Assembly (NCBI GenBank): GCA_965644295.1
Contig: CBFFRP010000418.1
Span: 1 to 64,000 of the forward strand
Reading direction: 5' to 3'
DNA: 64,000 nt
Source of the DNA: Paraphysomonas bandaiensis
Taxonomy: Eukaryota; Chrysophyceae
The translations under genes and the position numbers were made by a program. Position 1 is the stretch's first letter; each line of letters begins with the position of its first letter. A model generated the notes under the pieces. The model worked only from the letters and a program-made list of their open reading frames with translations. It ran no database searches and was not told where the DNA came from. Shown one piece after another: positions 33,106 through 43,518 of this stretch.

Positions 33106-33873
33106 ATGAAAGTAAACACTGAATGCTACTTTTCATTGGTTGACAAATATACTTTGCATCCATTGAGTTTAGAAGTGATCAGGGCAGAGGGAAAAGAACA
33201 CTTGATTACAAGAATAAAGAATATAAAACTACTATATGGGACCTGGAGAAAAAGAGTGGAAGAATTAGAACTTGAGCACCTTAGCAAGCCAGCATTAACA
33301 TGCTTGTTATATGCTATTTTATGCTCAAACATCATTTATGAATGCAAGCACAACGTAGACCCAATAGAGACTATGTTTCAATACACTTGTATGGATTACA
33401 TTGTACCAGAGCTCTCCATAGAGAAGTTATCTCAGTTATCTGAAGTACTAGAGGAATACCATGACAATCTAACTGTGACAGAGACATTCAACTTTTTGGG
33501 CAATCTCGTTAGCATTGATTCATCAATGGGCTTCTACAACTTCCTGTGGTGCTTTAAGCAGTTTGCTGAAAAGAAGGATTATGACGAAATAATTTTGAAG
33601 TTTGCTGATTTTTCCTCTATTGATTATCTAACACCTGCTTCTCTTGACAAAAAAGTGAGAGAATTAGGTATAGAAGATCATGATATAAAGTGTTATCATC
33701 TGTACATAAGGAACCTCCACAAGGCAATTAAAGTACTAAATAGCAACGTTCACCGCGGAGTTAAAATGACTAAGATTCGACTAAAGATAACTTCCATAAA
33801 GAGAAACCTAACAGTTTCAATTTTTGTTGCAACACTAGTTGTGGTGAACTTCATTCTTAGTGTAATCCCTTAA
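33106..33873 (+). CDS. Hypothetical protein with C-terminal membrane anchor
   Basis: 255 aa, intronless, from the ATG at 33106 just after the minisatellite (the frame is open into the repeat, but the repeat is unlikely to be coding). The protein is mostly helical, rich in Lys/Glu/Leu, with LLYGTWRKRVEELELEHLS and a later LHKAIKVLNSNVHRG. The last about 20 residues, LTVSIFVATLVVVNFILSVIP, form one hydrophobic segment, so a tail-anchored protein is likely. No known domain recognised. Codon-clean length and strong amphipathic character argue that it is real; it could also be transposon-derived. Confidence 0.55.
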   Translation: MKVNTECYFSLVDKYTLHPLSLEVIRAEGKEHLITRIKNIKLLYGTWRKRVEELELEHLSKPALTCLLYAILCSNIIYECKHNVDPIETMFQYTCMDYIVPELSIEKLSQLSEVLEEYHDNLTVTETFNFLGNLVSIDSSMGFYNFLWCFKQFAEKKDYDEIILKFADFSSIDYLTPASLDKKVRELGIEDHDIKCYHLYIRNLHKAIKVLNSNVHRGVKMTKIRLKITSIKRNLTVSIFVATLVVVNFILSVIP

Positions 33874-34496
33874 TGTCTATATCTTATATTTTTTATTTGT
33901 TTCGGTCCTTGTGTAGCATATTAACCTGGCAAAAAACGAGGAGGAGGGAAAGCGGCAAGCCCCGTTTTTTAACCCCAATTTCAATTGGGGCTTTCTCTGT
34001 TGCGAGTCTCCATGGGTTGTAATTCTCTCTCTTCGCTAATTTCTACTTATGTATTATTTATATCTATTATTAAAAACTTAAATACTTTATATATTATTTA
34101 TTATTAAAACGTAAATACTAATATATGGGACATTCAGCACTAACCTTAGCCCTCCAACTCTGAAACCGCTTTCTACTCAGAGAGGGAAACTTTTTGTGCA
34201 TGTCACTTGGTTCCAAGTGCTCGGATTTCATGTAATGGACAATTGAATACATTTCATCTCGGTCGAAACAGTGACCACTAGTCTCTATTGCGTCGCTATG
34301 GCAAAACAACATCTGCAGGATTTTGCATCACATAAATATACTTTCGGTAAATATACTTATTTTGAACTACGTACAAAGATGTATATGATTTTAAGGTTAA
34401 TTGATAGTATGTCGAATCAGCAATGAAGAATCAAAAATAAACTGAAAAAATGGCATCAATTGTGTAAGTGAGTGGTATTATGGACTTGGAAGATCA
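33874..34496. other. Intergenic region with nested hairpin and a short ORF
   Basis: Contains AAGCCCC...GGGGCTT (33957-33993) overlapping CCCCAATTTCAATTGGGG, two hairpins that compete for the same G run. A 64-codon minus ORF (34312-34118) has a helix-turn-helix-like look (SIVHYMKSEHLEPSDMHKKF) and might be a transposase fragment, but support is weak. Confidence 0.4.
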
Positions 34497-34622
34497 GGTG
34501 GTTGTGCGTATCGATTTTATTAATTTGTTCATTGTATATTTCACTAAAAAGTCATCGTTTTTTCAGTGAAAAGTGAAAAAAGTGACTTTTTAACGAAAAA
34601 ACGATGACTTTTCAACGAAATA
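34497..34622 (+). mobile_element. Hairpin (foldback) element, copy 3
   Basis: GGTGGTTGTGCGTATCGATT leads into arms containing AAAGTCATCGTTTTTTC and GAAAAAACGATGACTTT. The centre (AGTGAAAAGTGAAAAAAGTG) is the reverse complement of the centre in copy 1, although the flanking leader is in the same orientation. Confidence 0.75.
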
Positions 34623-35763
34623 ATTCATCTCAGGCAGCATATAAAGGAAAAAAAACTTCCGCGCAAACTGGCGCAAGCAGATGGTGGACCATCAAAGGAC
34701 AAAGTGAGCTCCCACCTGCGCCAAAGTGTACTAAATGCAGCACTGACATGGGACAAATCATTCAGCATAGGAAGAAACCGGGCGAAAACCAAACACGGAC
34801 TCGACATGGCTAAAGCCGTATGCTCTGACTGCGGATTTAGACTAGACTCACTCAAGCATATGTGTCTAGACTGCACAAACGACACCATAACGCAGATAAG
34901 GGAGTCTGCATTTCACAGCCACAAAAACGCGCTCCTAGAAGAAATGAGGAATCCGGAATTACCCCAATGGACCACCACTGTACTCCAGCGAATCTCCAGC
35001 AGGGCCTGAACCCTTCCGTGCCACAGGTGGAGAGATTCTGGACGGGTACCATCACAATGACACAGCTTGAAATGGTTTTTGGAGATCACATCCATGAATC
35101 ACTGTCATCCCAAGGACTGCGCAGCATCGAATCCGCGATCATCAAATTACTGCTACCGCTGTTCGCTGCAGCAAAGCTCATGATCCAAGATCGCGGAAGA
35201 AGATACGTGACCCTACGGAAAGGCCCCCCAAGGCTACTACCGCGGCCGAGTCCAAACCACAGACAGAAACGGAAACGCCCAAGGGTGCTAAGATTACTAG
35301 GAATCCACAGACGAACCGAGACTGGAACACCGCCCACCGTACCTCTGAACCCTACCAACCATACACAGAGGACCATAGCAACGGACCGTATGAAACCAAC
35401 AGGCCCTAGACAAAGGCGACGACGTCTCCGGCAACTCCACCTATGCCCAACGCCCAAACGGTGCATGGCGACACCGCCACATTCCACCACACCATCAACC
35501 TCTCAGTCCACACATCTAGTGCTCGGTACACTCAGGACCTTAATACAGAACCCGGTACCTCAGAGTCAGGCGGAACCGTATCCCAAGGGGAGACCCCCGG
35601 ACAACACGCGCCAGTGAGTCCTCAGACACACGAGCAGGGCGAATTCACACACAAACATCAAGAACGGAAGTGGTTGCACCTTGGTGCTTGCGGCGACGCA
35701 CAAGCAGCTTCTGTAGCGTTAAATAGTAGGATAATAGAATTTGCGCTGATTAGTTATGGGTAG
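34623..35763 (+). pseudogene. Degenerate retroelement-like coding region, GC-rich
   Basis: The plus frame 34704-35009 contains CSDCGFRLDSLKHMCLDCTN, reminiscent of the zinc-binding C-terminal end of non-LTR retrotransposon reverse transcriptases, then SHKNALLEEMRNPELPQW. After a stop at 35007 protein-like sequence appears in another frame (WTGTITMTQLEMVFGDHIHE). Beyond about 35200 only repetitive Pro/Arg/Thr-rich translations remain. The region is noticeably more GC-rich than its neighbours. The LINE assignment is tentative. Confidence 0.4.
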
Positions 35764-36305
35764 AGGTCTAACTAGTAGACTAGTATTCAACTAGCCGCTA
35801 TATCGGAACGGGTTTTTAACGCCTATTGCTAAATAAAAAGACATTCAATATAAGGAAAAAAAACGGAATTTCACATCGTACCTTTCGCGTTTTTCTTGCT
35901 AAAACTTCATTGTTACCCAGAATCAAAAAAAGTCATGAAAACTCTCAAAAATGTAAAAACTATTGAATGATGATGCCTGGATGTTGTGTGGAGTAACAGG
36001 CAGATTTAAGCCATGTGTAGAGCAAGAAGAGGCAGAAGACATCTTTGAACATGCTATATATGTTATTATACTTTAACTATCTATGGGATACTATTATCGC
36101 CCATATTTGGGATTTACCTCTCTGCCCATTACCTCTCAAGTTTTAGCAGCACCTCTTTTGGGGTAATTACAGTAACACATATGTGTTTATAGAGGTGCAC
36201 CGCACAGTATATACAGTGGTACGGTATAAAGTACAGTATAAAATCAAAGGTTTTCACAGTATTTTCACAACTATTGATGTACACACTGCTGTGCATACAA
36301 TGGGT
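35764..36305. other. Intergenic, nothing recognised
   Basis: AT-rich sequence between the retroelement remnant and the Harbinger transposon. Confidence 0.5.
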
Positions 36306-37718
36306 GACTTCCAAAACCTCAAAATACGTCAAAAAACACAATTTGTGACGAATTTTGCGACGCACTTTGTGACGCGGTTTGTGTCGACATAAATTCAGTG
36401 TTCGGCGATAATATATTTAAATTATATACACTTGAAAGCAATATTTATATATGACGAAGTACAAGTATTTGATGCGAGGAAACGTCGAAAGAAGAGACTA
36501 CTGCTAACTCTTCTTCGAATACGAATGACTCTACGGGAGAGGAACTACTTAAAGAAACATGCTCTTCGACCGATACAAAAATCTTCTTGGCGTAGACTAT
36601 ATGAACATGGAGACGACAAAGATTTTGTAAACATAACATCACTTACTCGAAGTTCTTTTAGCAAATTGCTGCTTGAGTTTGAAAAGTTGAAGTGATTGCT
36701 AATAATCGCGGTAGAGGTGGACGACCCAGCACATTACCGTATAGTCAAGATCGTTTGGGACTGGTGCTGGTCTTTTATACTGATTCAATGTCATATAAAT
36801 CTCTGTGTTTAATGTTCGGCATTGTTCCTTCCAGTCTATCTCGGCATCTCAGAAAGGCTGAGTACGCACTGCTTGCTACATTAAAGACATTGCGTGAAGC
36901 TGAATTTCGGTGGCCATCTTTTAAGATGCAATACGAATGGGGTTTAAAGGTTCAAGCTTTACATCCGGAAATATCTGGCAGGTGGGGCTTCATTGATGGC
37001 AAGAATTATAGGGTTCAGAAGCCTACCAGAGCTGATCTGCAAAATGCCATGTATAACGGTGGCTTAATGCTACTTTGATAACAGGATGTCTATGCTTCGA
37101 TGTCAGTGGGTGCATCTGTTGGGGCAAGCACAATTTTGTAGGATCCTGGAATGATGTAGAGATGTCGAGGCCCTTCCAAGAGAAAATCTGTAAAGATGAG
37201 TTCTGCTTAAAGGGTCATGGAGTTGTATCTGATTCGGCTTTTCTGGTAAGCAGCAAATATTTTGGTCGAATAATTACACTGGTTAAGGATGGAGACAATG
37301 AGAAGGCTCACCCTCTCGCTAGATCAACTCTATACCGTCTAAGCAATTCCATAACATCATTACGACAATCTTGTGAGTGGAGGATGGGAGATGTGGAGAA
37401 GGTTTACAGACGTCTACTTATGCCTCTACCATTCAATCAAGATATTCGTGGAATAAGACTTGCTACTATCGTGTTCGTAGTAGTGGTATAGTCAAACACC
37501 ACAAACAGACATTAGATTCAGACGTATCGGCATCCTTTGTGTATTTTTGTTCCAAGATGCCTCATATATTGAGATAATAATTATCTGTATTCTAGCCGTA
37601 GTTGTATTGCAGTTATATAAAGTATTTTTGCTTCAATTTATTCCCGAAAACTAAGATGCATACATGTGACGGACTTTGTGACACGTCAGAAAAAACTACA
37701 GAGGGGGTTTTGGAAGTC
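36306..37718 (+). mobile_element. Dead PIF/Harbinger-type DNA transposon
   Basis: Candidate terminal repeats GACTTCCAAAACCTC (36306-36320) and the reverse complement of GACTTCCAAAACCCC (37704-37718) bracket a broken transposase. I could not confirm a 3-bp target duplication, so the exact ends may lie slightly further out. Confidence 0.7.
36432..37577 (+). pseudogene. PIF/Harbinger (DDE_Tnp_4-like) transposase, frameshifted
   Basis: Four frames in series. 36432-36695: basic N-terminus with SLTRSSFSKLLLEFEKL. 36692-37078: HTH-like SYKSLCLMFGIVPSSLSRHL and the first catalytic region GRWGFIDGKNYRVQKP. 37075-37491: WGKHNFVGSWNDVEMSRPF and GHGVVSDSAFL, the second DDE region. A last frame to 37577 carries NKTCYYRVRSSGIVKHH. 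Junctions at about 36690, 37055-37075 and 37450 each need a one-base shift. The motif set (GxxDG..., NxxGSWxD..., DSAF) matches PIF/Harbinger. Inactive. Confidence 0.85.
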
Positions 37719-38021
37719 TTCCATATGAAAACAACACAAAATCGAGTGTTTTTTGAGATATCCGAATATATATATCAGATATCCGAATATATATTGAATT
37801 GTGTTGAAAGTTGAAGACTTCCTTATGAAGTTATTCATATACGCTATGAAGAACATGCATACGGAGGATATGGTGTGTACATACACTCCACTAGATACGC
37901 AGATCTTCATATGTTAGGAAAGTGTTATTCACACAACATGTACATGTATATACACACACATATATATATACGAATAATACACCATACAGCTTCACTTCGA
38001 TTGCTATCGATCAATCAGTAG
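37719..38021. other. Short intergenic region, upstream of the DENN gene
   Basis: Contains a palindromic cluster around ATATCCGAATATATATAT (37758-37795) and should hold the promoter of the next gene. Confidence 0.4.
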
Positions 38022-41000
38022 ATGCAGGAGAAGGGGGATGTCCAGCAGAGACTCAAGAGGGTCAGTGCATTGACAGGAAAGCTACAGAATAAGTTACACT
38101 TCGAGCATGAGGTAACACACACATAACAACCATACAGCATCCTGTAGCCACTGTGACTGACTATGAGACATCCTGTAGCCACTGTGACTCACTATGAGAC
38201 ATCCTGTAGCCACTGTGACTCACTATGAGACATCCTGTAGCCACTGTGACTCACTATGAGACATCCTGTAGCCACTGTGACTCACTATGAGACATCCTGT
38301 AGCCACTGTGACTCACTATGAGACATCCTGTAGCCACTGTGACTGACTATGAGACATCCTGTAGCCACTGTGACTGACTATGAGACATCCTGTAGCCACT
38401 ATGACTGACTGTGACACACCTTATAGACGCTGTGACTGCACATGGGATATAGTTATATATGATATGGTCATATGTGTATGATATAGTTATATGGTATTAT
38501 TTTTTATGGTGTGTAGAAGGTATATACATTATGAACTGTATGTGAATGAGTGGTATTGCTATTCATACTACCTTTTGTTTTATTGTGGCTGAAGTTGTCG
38601 TAATTTACTAGGTTAGCAGAGAGTTGGCCCGCAGGAACGAACAACTGCGCATGAAGCATGATGAAGAGAGGGAGCGTTACAACGTGGTGGCCTCGGCGTT
38701 TGAGGAGCTTTACAGCGAGTTCAAGGACCTTCTTGATAGTCAGGGTGGGTGAATAATACAGGCTCATACAAGTGTTTTAACAAGTTGTTTAGAAACTCTT
38801 TTGAATGGAAACATTCCTCTTCAGGTGTGTACCCATATTGTGCTGATCTATGGATGAAGCTTGCATGGCTTGGTTTACCAGCATTTATGAAGGGCTCAGC
38901 ACGGCACACTGAGCTGTTAGATGACTTTAACGGCAAGACTTCTTTCCTCCGCACTATCCGTAACCGTGCCGGAATAGAAAGAGGAGGGAGCCCAGGGGAT
39001 AACAGGCAGTATGATACAGGGTTTGGTCTAATGAGCGGATCTCTGCTTCGACGGAAAAACAATGCTGAGACCACCCTGTCAATGAACGGCGGAAGTGAGG
39101 AGAGTGGAAAGAGTACTTCCACCAGCGCTGGAAAGTCGGAAGATGTGGACTCCAGCACTAGTAGTGGTATTGCTGGCAAGCTATTGAGAGGTTTAAGCTC
39201 ACCTATGCCATTGGATACATCTGTAGCCACCAGTGCAACTGCTTCTAAATGCCCCCCTACAAGACGTTTATCGTTAGGTCCTTTTTCCTCTACCGTTTCT
39301 AGTGGGATGTCTACCCTAACCTCGGCAGCAGCAGATGTTTTGGTGCTTGAGGCCTCTTCCACCTCTCCAACAACCTCTTCTTCTTACGAAACTATTGCCC
39401 CTTGTACCAGCCCCATGGCTTCATTAGCTGGTGTACCGCTGTATGAGCACTTTTTGGTTATAGGGGTATCTGTTGAGGTAAACCACGTCCTATCGTAATA
39501 TATTCTGGTTTGTTTGTAAGAGTAGTACTGAAGTTGGAAAGCGGTGTCTAAATATGCGTTTCTGTCTGTGATGTTGTTTGTGAATCCAATAAAGTATGTC
39601 GTGTATGTACGAAATTATGCCGTGGTGTTGATGACTAGGGTGTTGTTGCGCAGACCGCTTTGGATGTATCTAACCAGCTGCGTCAAAAGAGTGCCACACT
39701 CTCTGACCGCCTTATGTCTCGAATCGAAACATTTTTTTCGTCTCGCAATAACTCTGCTGATATTGTTCCAGACGTTAAATCCAGAAGTGCAATTTCTTCC
39801 AACATATTTTCAAGAATGATGAGTTCCGAGAGCCAGGGTAGGGCATTAGTAGGGTGAAATATCTGTTTTCTACTAATGGTGTATTTAGACGTCCCACATC
39901 CCGATAAAGGAAAATCTATGTGGGGCACAGGGCTTTTATCACGCATGACCAGCAGAGAAGTATCTTCTCGCGATTGTCATGAGGTATATTGCAAAAAAAA
40001 TACACTGTCAACTAGTTGGTGCATGACTTACGAATTCACATACATAGGCACTAGATATTCCTCATACTGACGATTCTCTGACACCACCCGCTGAGTGCCC
40101 GGCGTTGCATGCAAATGGCGATAAGCGGCAATCGACTACATGTGACCTCGAAAATATGAGATGTGTTTGTGCACCATCTGTGGGTAGTGGGTCCAAGAAT
40201 GAACACTGTACATATACTTCTCCAGAGATACTCTACAGACATCCCCCTGATGCTGACACCCCTCCCCCTGAGGTGTGTGACTTCTGTATGCCTTCAGGAG
40301 GGAAGTTGCGACACCTGCAACCATCAGATGCTGAGACCAGTATTATGGAGATATTGTATGGACAAGGACAGAGTCAGAGGTCATCTAGGTATAACAGTAG
40401 TGTTGTATCTCCCTGGTGCACGACAAAGAAATCAATGTATTTACGTTGCAGGTGCTTTATTTTTATCCTGGAGGACAAAACTGTAGATATTTCAAAAGTA
40501 CACCCCGATGATGAGAGTGGGAAGGACACAGGACGGACTTATGGCATATGTGTAGTACACCCTCGGTAAGACTTAATTCAAATTACAGTGATTATTGTTG
40601 AACTTCAGTTTAATATTGTGCACTGTGTGCTGCTTTTTGTGGAGTAAATCATGCTATGTACAGTACTGATGATGTCGCATGCACACAAGGTGCTTTTTGA
40701 CGCGACACACTTGTAGGCTGCTCAACCCAAGCATAGCTGATAAGGACCTCCGAAAAAGTAATTTATCTGGAGATATTAACAGACCTGAAGAGGACTCCCG
40801 GCATATCATAGAGTTTGATGCTTCTGTGTGTTATTGCTTTATCACCCGGTTTCCTTTATTCGAATTCTTCTTCAAAGTACGATTTATTTGTTTTTCTGAT
40901 CATAGTTTTATATGTGTCAATGTTCACTTCGTATATAAACCATGGTTTGGAAATGTTATTACTGACGGGAAATTTCATTGCGTTGATGCGATTTTAGATT

Positions 41001-43046
41001 GTGCTATCTTATAATAAATTGGCTAACAGGTAATATTCAACATTATCTCCTATGAACGAATAGTTCGCATGGAAAAAATTACGGAAAACACGGACCTGAT
41101 CGACCGGACTGCCTATGAATATATCCCTAAAGGGGTATATGATACTGTGCTGCAGAAGCTATCTGCACTGGTGCCTCCTCGGTATGATAAGGCTATAGAG
41201 TTTACGGTGTGGTCTGATGTTATGACATATTCCAAGTGTTCTTGCATTTGACGTATCTGCAGATATCTCCAACAGTATCGACTGTGACGTATATTCGGAC
41301 TGCCCCTTCAGGAGACTACCCTGAGCATGTTGTTAACGCAGCAGAGTGGGCATTGCCCCCACTTGTGCACTGGCTGAGTCCTAAAATTATAGCATGGGCC
41401 CTTGGTCTGCTTATGTGTGAGGTATATCGTTGGGTTATATAAGCTATGTGTTGCCGCGCCGGGTTACGAAACTTCTTAGGTTAAACTCGTGATAATTGGA
41501 GCAGATCCTGCCACTGTTTCCTGTGCAGTCATTGGACTTACTTCTCTCTTGAGGCCTCTCCAGTGGGTGTCTCCCATGATTCCCATTATGCCTTTGAAAA
41601 ATATAGACTTCTTACAGGCTCCTGTACCTATAATTGCAGGTGATGCGAGTTGACCTGCTGCTTTATTTCTTACCGAAATAATGTATGAACAGGAATGGTA
41701 GTAGATGGTGACTCAGTGGCACCGCAGTGTCTAAATAGCAATGCCATCACCCCCCTTAGTATTCTGAATTTCTGTGAGGATGGGGAGAGTGTTACTGCTG
41801 TTCTGGATCTGTCGGTAAGAGACATATACATTCTCAAAGAGCACTTAAAGGTATAAATGGTTGCTTCATCAACAGCTGGATGCAAGTTTACATGCTTTAT
41901 TTTCATTTTGTGTAGGCACTTCCCGAAATGATGTTCCCTGGAGCTGAGGATGTCGTACAGAGTGTTCAGGACATACTTTCAAGACAGCAGCTTCCTCGCT
42001 CGAGTAGCAGCTTTGATAACAATGAGTCTGCGGGTACTGTGCGACGAGATAAAAAGCCGAACTTTACTATCAATTCCCACCATGTACGAGTGAGTAGAGA
42101 GGTAACGGAATGTGTGGGCAGATGTATAAAGGAAGTGGCAGACAAGGCAAAGGCGGTTGCAGCCGAGGTCCTTCGGGAGCAAATGGTGGTGGTAGAAAAG
42201 AGAGTTAAAGCTAGTCTTCAACGGATTGATAGCAGAATGAAAACCGAATGCGGTACTCCTAAGATCGGTGCGAAGGATTTCTTGTTGAATAGTACACTTC
42301 TAATTGTGTTTAGCAGCCTTGGATGCATTGCCTGTGGTACTAGAAAGCATTTACGAAGAATGTAATGCTGATTTACATACCAACGCTGCCGAATCGGATG
42401 ATCAACTTGCTGCAAACAACGACCTTTGTGTTCATAGTGATGATGCGGGCGGCAGCCGTCGGTCCTTGTCTTTGCGTCGTTTATCATCTAGCTCTGTTCG
42501 TAGTGGAGATTTGCGCGAGGAACCTTCGCTGTCATGCAACATGTGTTCGGAAACTATGCCATCCGAAGGAAGACCCGATTGCAATGCTTTTGGGGGCGGA
42601 TTCGAAATCCCTATCGTATCGCTAAATAATTACAACATTATCACTGGGGATAATCATACACACTTCTTCAGACGATTTGTGTCAACACAAGTGAGATTTT
42701 TATTGTATCTACGTTTTGCAAGTATCACGTGTACTCTACGTGACAGATGTACTCTGCCTACGACCAGGAGATCATGGGCATCATGCAGGACTTAGAGGAG
42801 GTGGTAGGTAAAGATCAAGATGACTACATTCCTAGGCCACAGTCAGTTTTTCGCACCAGTCTTGGTTCTCTCTCGAATCCCACAAATATCACTCAAGTTC
42901 CTGCTGGCAAAAAGAAAACTCGGTCCCGCTCCCTGTATTATACACCTGCGGACCACGCGTATCCCTCTCGAGATTCTCAGACTCGTAAACGGAGCTCGTC
43001 GTCAATGCCATCCACGATTGAATCAGTTATCACTGAACCTAGGTAG
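38022..43046 (+). CDS. DENN-domain protein, 15 exons
   Basis: Exons: 38022-38111, 38612-38744, 38825-39477, 39654-39837, 39889-39983, 40048-40388, 40452-40565, 40717-40876, 41030-41206, 41263-41421, 41480-41639, 41693-41850, 41916-42252, 42314-42690, 42747-43046. All phases agree; 1,145 aa. An N-terminal coiled coil (RRNEQLRMKHDEERERYN) and Ser-rich region precede a DENN module. uDENN: VPLYEHFLVIG, then PEILYRHPPDADTPPP and FCMPSG. Further along come CFIFILED and GRTYGICVVHP. cDENN: CYCFITRFPLFEFF, a membrane-like WALGLLMCE, VKLVIIGADPATVS, LLRPLQWVSPMIPIMP and DFLQAPVPIIAGM. dDENN: FVSTQMYSAYDQE near the end. DENN proteins act as guanine-nucleotide exchange factors for Rab GTPases in membrane traffic; the Rab is unknown. 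Introns are 51-175 nt except intron 1 (500 nt, holding a minisatellite). The 38022 start is the first ATG; an upstream exon is possible. Confidence 0.85.
38135..38418 (+). repeat. 31-bp minisatellite in intron 1 of the DENN gene
   Basis: Nine tandem units of CATCCTGTAGCCACTGTGAC plus eleven further bases. Units differ mainly by TGACTCACTATGAG versus TGACTGACTATGAG, and the last is degenerate. Expansion is confined to the intron. Confidence 0.95.
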
Positions 43047-43518
43047 GTCGGCGGAGATAACAGCATCGCCTTCTACAGAGCGTATCTGCTGCTTCTATGT
43101 TTTGATTTTTTTCCGTGTACCTTTCTTTTTACGTCGATGCTTTAGTGTGGTAGTACTAATTTGAGGATAATATAATTTATAGATGATATTATTTCATTGA
43201 TATGGAATATACACTGCTAATATGTATGGGATTTAGTGTTATATATGTTATATTTATTCGCCTTTTCAAAATGTCATTTTGGTTCGTTGTGCTTAAAATT
43301 TGCCAAAATTAGGATATTATTAAATTACTATAGTTCATATAGGATAAGCACCATATTAGGCATTCCGAGGGTGAGATGTTACAGCTTAGCTAGCATTAAA
43401 AACGTGATTTGAACTCTGGATAAAAGTTTAAAACTTTTACTTATTTTCAACAAACAGCATCAATATATAATAAATTGTATTAGTATGTCCTATAATATAG
43501 CGACGACTAAAACAACAA
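43047..43518. other. Convergent intergenic region, nothing recognised
   Basis: AT-rich DNA between the 3' ends of the DENN gene (+) and the esterase gene (-). Confidence 0.6.

Noticed and set aside
32741-33119. Minus-strand ORFs of 99-122 codons rich in Pro, His and Thr
   Set aside because: They are translations of the G-rich minisatellite in several frames at once; all frames are open because the repeat lacks stops, so they are not evidence of a gene.
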